From positions 2,480,001-2,544,000 of the forward strand of contig NZ_CP034692.1 in the NCBI RefSeq assembly GCF_004114375.1: a stretch of DNA of 64,000 nucleotides. The letters run 5' to 3'. Origin of the DNA: Halorubrum sp. BOL3-1 (lineage in GTDB: Archaea > Halobacteriota > Halobacteria > Halobacteriales > Haloferacaceae). The notes under the pieces were generated by a model that saw nothing but the letters and a program-made list of their open reading frames with translations, was not told the DNA's origin and searched no databases. The position numbers were made by a program, and so were the translations under genes. Positions 61,264 to 64,000 of the stretch are shown in pieces (within the stretch, counting starts at the first letter, position 1; every line of letters begins with the position of its first letter).

Positions 61264-62412
61264 TCACCCCCCGATAACCTGGATCGGGACCAGGAGGAAA
61301 CAGAGCGCGCCGACGGCGAACGTGGCGACGCCGACCGCGAGCCGCGGCAGCCCCAATCCTTCCTCGTCGGTCGGATCCGCCGGGCCGTTGAACGCGATGA
61401 CCGCCGAGAACACCCCCCAGAACGCCCACAGCCCGACGGACTCGTTCAGGCCGAGACCCCGCCAGAAGTGGAGGTACGCGGCGATCCCGAACAGCGCGCC
61501 GGGGACGAGCGCCGCCACCGTCTCCTGGCGGGAACCGAGCATCGCCCGCACCATATGGCCGCCGTCGAGCTGGCCGACCGGCAGGAGGTTCAGGAGCGTA
61601 AAGAACATCCCCACCCACCCGCCGATCACGACTGGATGGGCGGTGACCCGCGGGTCCCCGTAGCTCGTCGGCTGGCCGAGCGCGCCGGCGATGAGGTCCA
61701 AGAGCGGCGGGTTGTTGAATCGGATCATCGCCCCCGAGGCGTTCGCGAGCTCCGCCGGCACCCGGATCGGGTCGAGCGAGAGTCCGACCGCGGTCACCGC
61801 GACGGTCGCGAACAAGCCCGCGATCGGTCCGGCCGCGCCGATGTCGAAGAGGACCTTCCGAGAGGGCATTCGCCCGCGGATGCGGATGACCGCGCCGAGG
61901 GTCCCGAACGGGAAGACGAAGGGGATGACGTACGGGAGCGAGACGGGGACGCCGTGGTACCGCCCGGCGGCGTAGTGGCCGAGCTCGTGGGTCATCAGGA
62001 CGCCGAGGACGGCGGCGGTGAACGGCCACGCCTGAAGCAGCGTCAGCGGGTTCGCCCGGATCTCCGCGAGCGGGACGTAGTACCAGCCGTAGGCGCCGAC
62101 GAACAGCGTCGACAGCACGGTCGCCGCGAACATGGCGACGTTCACCCAGGGAATCCCGTCGCGCCCGCGGGCGAACGGCGTCGCGACGACGACGTGGCCG
62201 CCGTCGACGGCCTCGACGTCGACCTCGTAGCCCGCCTCTCGGAAGGGCGGGGTCAGCTTCCGCAACAGCGTCCGCTCCGGGACGTACGACTCGCCGCGGT
62301 ACCGCACGCGACCGTCCTCGCGGCGGACCTCGTCGATCCGAAAGAACGTCCGGAGCGGCTCCGGACGCGGCGCGCCGTCGCCGGCCGTCGCCGCGTCCTC
62401 GTGTTCTGGCAT
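61264..62412 (-). CDS. Site-2 protease family (M50) membrane metalloprotease
   Basis: A 382-residue intramembrane zinc protease. About 85 cytoplasmic residues ('FFRIDEVRREDGRVRYRGES') precede the membrane domain. The zinc motif HELGH is at 142-146, and the second metal-ligand motif is 'LLPVGQLDGGHMVRAMLG'. 'FGTLGAVIRIRGRMPSRKVL' is the usual loop after the first catalytic helix. Family members cut membrane-anchored regulators; no anti-sigma-like target is encoded beside it. The FkbM gene follows after 16 bases. Confidence 0.93.
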   Translation of the reverse strand: MPEHEDAATAGDGAPRPEPLRTFFRIDEVRREDGRVRYRGESYVPERTLLRKLTPPFREAGYEVDVEAVDGGHVVVATPFARGRDGIPWVNVAMFAATVLSTLFVGAYGWYYVPLAEIRANPLTLLQAWPFTAAVLGVLMTHELGHYAAGRYHGVPVSLPYVIPFVFPFGTLGAVIRIRGRMPSRKVLFDIGAAGPIAGLFATVAVTAVGLSLDPIRVPAELANASGAMIRFNNPPLLDLIAGALGQPTSYGDPRVTAHPVVIGGWVGMFFTLLNLLPVGQLDGGHMVRAMLGSRQETVAALVPGALFGIAAYLHFWRGLGLNESVGLWAFWGVFSAVIAFNGPADPTDEEGLGLPRLAVGVATFAVGALCFLLVPIQVIGG

Positions 62413-62573
62413 CGTGGCGTCGTAACCGGTCTGCGATTATAAACCCGGCGTCGGCGGGGACCGGAACCGGACGGAGCGGTCGCTCGCGAGTCGGGGCGGT
62501 CGGAAAAGCGCGGGGCGGGGACCGCGGCGGGGATCGAGCCGGGGTACGGGTTCGGTCGCGGCGCGAGACCGGA

Positions 62574-62834
62574 TCAGGCGGGCTCGACGCGCCAGGTCGT
62601 CGCGCCCGTGTACGACCACTTCTCGACGGTGAGTTCCGTCGCTGAGTCGCGGAGCTTCACCATCAGGGCGCCGATCTCCTTCGGGGAGAGGTCGACGTCC
62701 TCGGAGATGAACTTCCCTTTGAAGTACATCTCGCCGTCCTGGGCGCGGTCGAGCAGGTACTGCTTCAGCCGCTCTTCCTTGCTGCGGTCGTCGTTCGCGC
62801 TCGCGTTCGTGGAGGGGTTCGCTGTCGCGCTCAT
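62574..62834 (-). CDS. DUF7123-like small protein
   Basis: An 86-residue protein with a Ser/Asn-rich N-terminus, then helices and a small winged-helix-like arrangement ('ERLKQYLLDRAQDGEMYFKG', 'DVDLSPKEIGALMVKLRDSA') and a final strand ('VEKWSYTGATTWRVEPA'). The architecture suggests nucleic-acid or protein binding; function unknown. Unlike most genes here it has a clear ribosome-binding site (GGGAGGTG seven bases before the ATG), plus a TATA-like CTTTATAAC near 62868. Confidence 0.82.
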   Translation of the reverse strand: MSATANPSTNASANDDRSKEERLKQYLLDRAQDGEMYFKGKFISEDVDLSPKEIGALMVKLRDSATELTVEKWSYTGATTWRVEPA

Positions 62835-63169
62835 GGTACACCTCCCGCTTGCCGCCGGAGGGTGTTATAAAGGCGACACCGTTGGGTGACGTTCAGGGGG
62901 TTTCAGGGCGTTTCACCGCGATCGACCGGCTAAAACGTGTCTGACGGACTTTTCAAAAACGTTTGAGAAGGCGTTAGACGTTTTACAAACTGATCTAAGC
63001 GCGCATTCTGCGAAAGTGATTCCGTGTTCGAGTTGCTCGTCGCTCTTTCGGTCGATCGGTGATTGACAGCAGATATCTCCGCATTCTCGCGCTTCGGGCC
63101 GGCGGCGCGTCCCCCACGCGGTCGGTCCGCGGCCACGACCGGCCCGCCGGAGTCGCTCTCGCGTCCCGC
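62835..63169. other. Spacer with nested palindromes
   Basis: No supported gene. Next to the DUF7123 promoter lies an A+T-rich block of nested inverted repeats (62931-62985, described separately). The right-hand half, up to the MoaE stop, is G+C-rich with nothing recognised. Confidence 0.5.
62931..62985. repeat. Nested AAACGTTT-type inverted repeats
   Basis: The outer arms TAAAACGTGTCT (62931-62942) and AGACGTTTTA (62976-62985) pair with one bulged base; inside them CTTTTCAAAAACGTTTGAG and its surroundings (62950-62970) form a second palindrome centred on ACG. The block is far richer in A+T than its flanks. It could bind a regulator of the DUF7123 gene or fold as a terminator for transcripts entering from either side. 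Confidence 0.6.
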
Positions 63170-64000
63170 TCAGTCGCGCCGATGGACCCAGAACGTCTCC
63201 GACTCCGTCGCCTCCTTTTTGAATATCGGCACCTCGTCTTTCAGCCGGTCGATCCCGTCCTCGACGGTTCGGAACGCCTCCCGCCGGTGGCCGGCGAGCA
63301 CGACGACGAACACGATGTCCTCGCCCGACTCGATCACGCCGGTGCGGTGGTGCATCCGCACGTCGAAGACGCCGTCGCGCTCCGTGAGCTCGGCGGCGAC
63401 GGCGTCCATCCGTTCCTCCGCGACCCCGTCGTACTTCTCGAACGCGAGGTGCGTCGTCCGGTCGTCGTTCTGGGCGTCGCGGGCGCGAACGCGACCGGTG
63501 AACGTGGCGATCGCTCCCGACCGCTCCGCGTCCGCCGACGCCTCGACGCGCCGCACCAGCGTCTCGCGGGTGACCCACGGCTCGGCGCCGTCGAGGTCGG
63601 CCACGAGGGAGTCGAGGTCGACCTCGTCGGGACCGCTCGCGGTCGCGAGGACGGTCCCCGGAACGCTCTCGGGGTCCGGATCGGGACCGAGCAGGACTGC
63701 GGGTACGCGCAGCCGGGATTTCCCGGCCGCCAGCAGGTAGTCGTGGTCGGGCGCGAGCCCGTCCAGCAGGTCGTCGAACCCCCCGACCGTCCCCCGTCCG
63801 CTCCAGTTTCCCCCCGCGTCGAACCCGATCGCGGTGTCGGCGTCGGAACGTCGAGTCGGGTCGACGGTCCCCCCGTCGGCGGTCGGATCGCTCGGTTCCG
63901 GACCCGGTCGGTATCCCCCGGTCGAGTCGCCGTCGCGCTCCACGACGGCGACCCGCCCGTCGAGCCGCCCCGCGAGCCGTCGCGCCAGCCCGGACGCCCC
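63170..64000 (-). CDS. moaE: Molybdopterin synthase MoaE with N-terminal MobB-like part (partial)
   Basis: The C-terminal 140 residues are MoaE, the large subunit of molybdopterin synthase, which puts dithiolene sulfur into precursor Z: 'RSGAIATFTGRVRARDAQND', 'THLAFEKYDGVAEERMDAVA', 'DVRMHHRTGVIESGEDIVFV' and 'RREAFRTVEDGIDRLKDEVP' with catalytic lysines in 'LKDEVPIFKKE'. Before it lies a linker and a domain with 'FDDLLDGLAPDHDYLLAAGK', typical of MobB-like GTP-binding proteins. The frame runs off the right edge ('GASGLARRLAGRLDG' near the end), so the start is outside the window. ATG-equivalent GTG 63943 is unlikely to be the true start. Confidence 0.9.
   Translation of the reverse strand, partial: GASGLARRLAGRLDGRVAVVERDGDSTGGYRPGPEPSDPTADGGTVDPTRRSDADTAIGFDAGGNWSGRGTVGGFDDLLDGLAPDHDYLLAAGKSRLRVPAVLLGPDPDPESVPGTVLATASGPDEVDLDSLVADLDGAEPWVTRETLVRRVEASADAERSGAIATFTGRVRARDAQNDDRTTHLAFEKYDGVAEERMDAVAAELTERDGVFDVRMHHRTGVIESGEDIVFVVVLAGHRREAFRTVEDGIDRLKDEVPIFKKEATESETFWVHRRD

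Noticed and set aside
1-64000. CRISPR arrays, rRNA genes, complete insertion sequences, replication origin
   Set aside because: No regularly spaced direct repeats, rRNA signatures, transposase genes or Orc1/Cdc6 gene with origin repeats were seen.

Overview
This 64 kb window reads as main-chromosome sequence of a halophilic archaeon (class Halobacteria), most like Halorubrum and its relatives. The evidence is high G+C, strongly acidic proteins, an archaeal S10/spc ribosomal operon with eukaryote-type members (eS4, eL19, eL32), promoters whose TATA box lies 26-30 bases before the start codon (leaderless transcripts), a PGF-CTERM surface protein, a B12-dependent ribonucleotide reductase and a Cdc48 unfoldase. 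No virus, plasmid, insertion sequence or CRISPR array was recognised. The genus is an inference.

Layout. 1-5.3 kb: a helix-hairpin-helix protein, class I fructose-bisphosphate aldolase overlapped with fructose-1,6-bisphosphatase (gluconeogenesis), an acyl-CoA carboxylase subunit and a peroxiredoxin-like protein. 5.4-9.5 kb: a sugar dehydrogenase of the Gfo6 type, an aldo/keto reductase broken by an in-frame TAG, a repeat-rich intergenic stretch with tRNA-Gly, and a PQQ-type sugar dehydrogenase lipoprotein. 9.6-24 kb: one compact run of 25 genes from an RNA methyltransferase through uL3 to SecY, including RNase P protein Rnp1. 24.3-28.1 kb: an Lrp-type regulator fused to an RCK_C domain, a Usp protein, an APC permease and a membrane protein with a four-residue valine repeat. 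28.3-39.6 kb: Trm1, a frameshifted BrkB gene, PAP2, glnA divergent from an Lrp regulator, pgk, gap, Hsp20, a RimK-type ligase, aIF1A and small membrane proteins. 39.6-46.4 kb: an Fe-S photolyase and a two-gene cell-surface operon (beta-helix protein plus PGF-CTERM protein). 47-64 kb: a FilR1-type regulator, aldo/keto reductase, nrdJ, an alpha-crystallin-like protein coupled to Cdc48, a hydrolase, a broken DUF2391 gene, Hsp20 next to an ABC1/UbiB kinase, FkbM methyltransferase, a site-2 protease, a DUF7123 protein and a MobB-MoaE fusion cut by the window edge.

Three signals stand out. (1) Three dispersed copies of a structured repeat (about 7.46-7.65, 32.04-32.24 and 38.34-38.55 kb) keep short conserved boxes and keep base pairing in two stems whose sequences differ from copy to copy. 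(2) Hairpins with unrelated stems share an 11-base loop of the type GARCGNAGYGA, both in the stretch before tRNA-Gly and inside two of the repeats. (3) nrdJ contains a sharply A+T-rich patch centred on the Asn-Pro/Cys-Gly-Glu active-site junction, a known intein insertion point, which looks like the footprint of past intein homing or replacement.

Several lesions are one-base changes: the aldo/keto reductase TAG, the BrkB and DUF2391 frameshifts and the photolyase C-terminus. Read-level checking is needed to tell recent decay from sequencing error.
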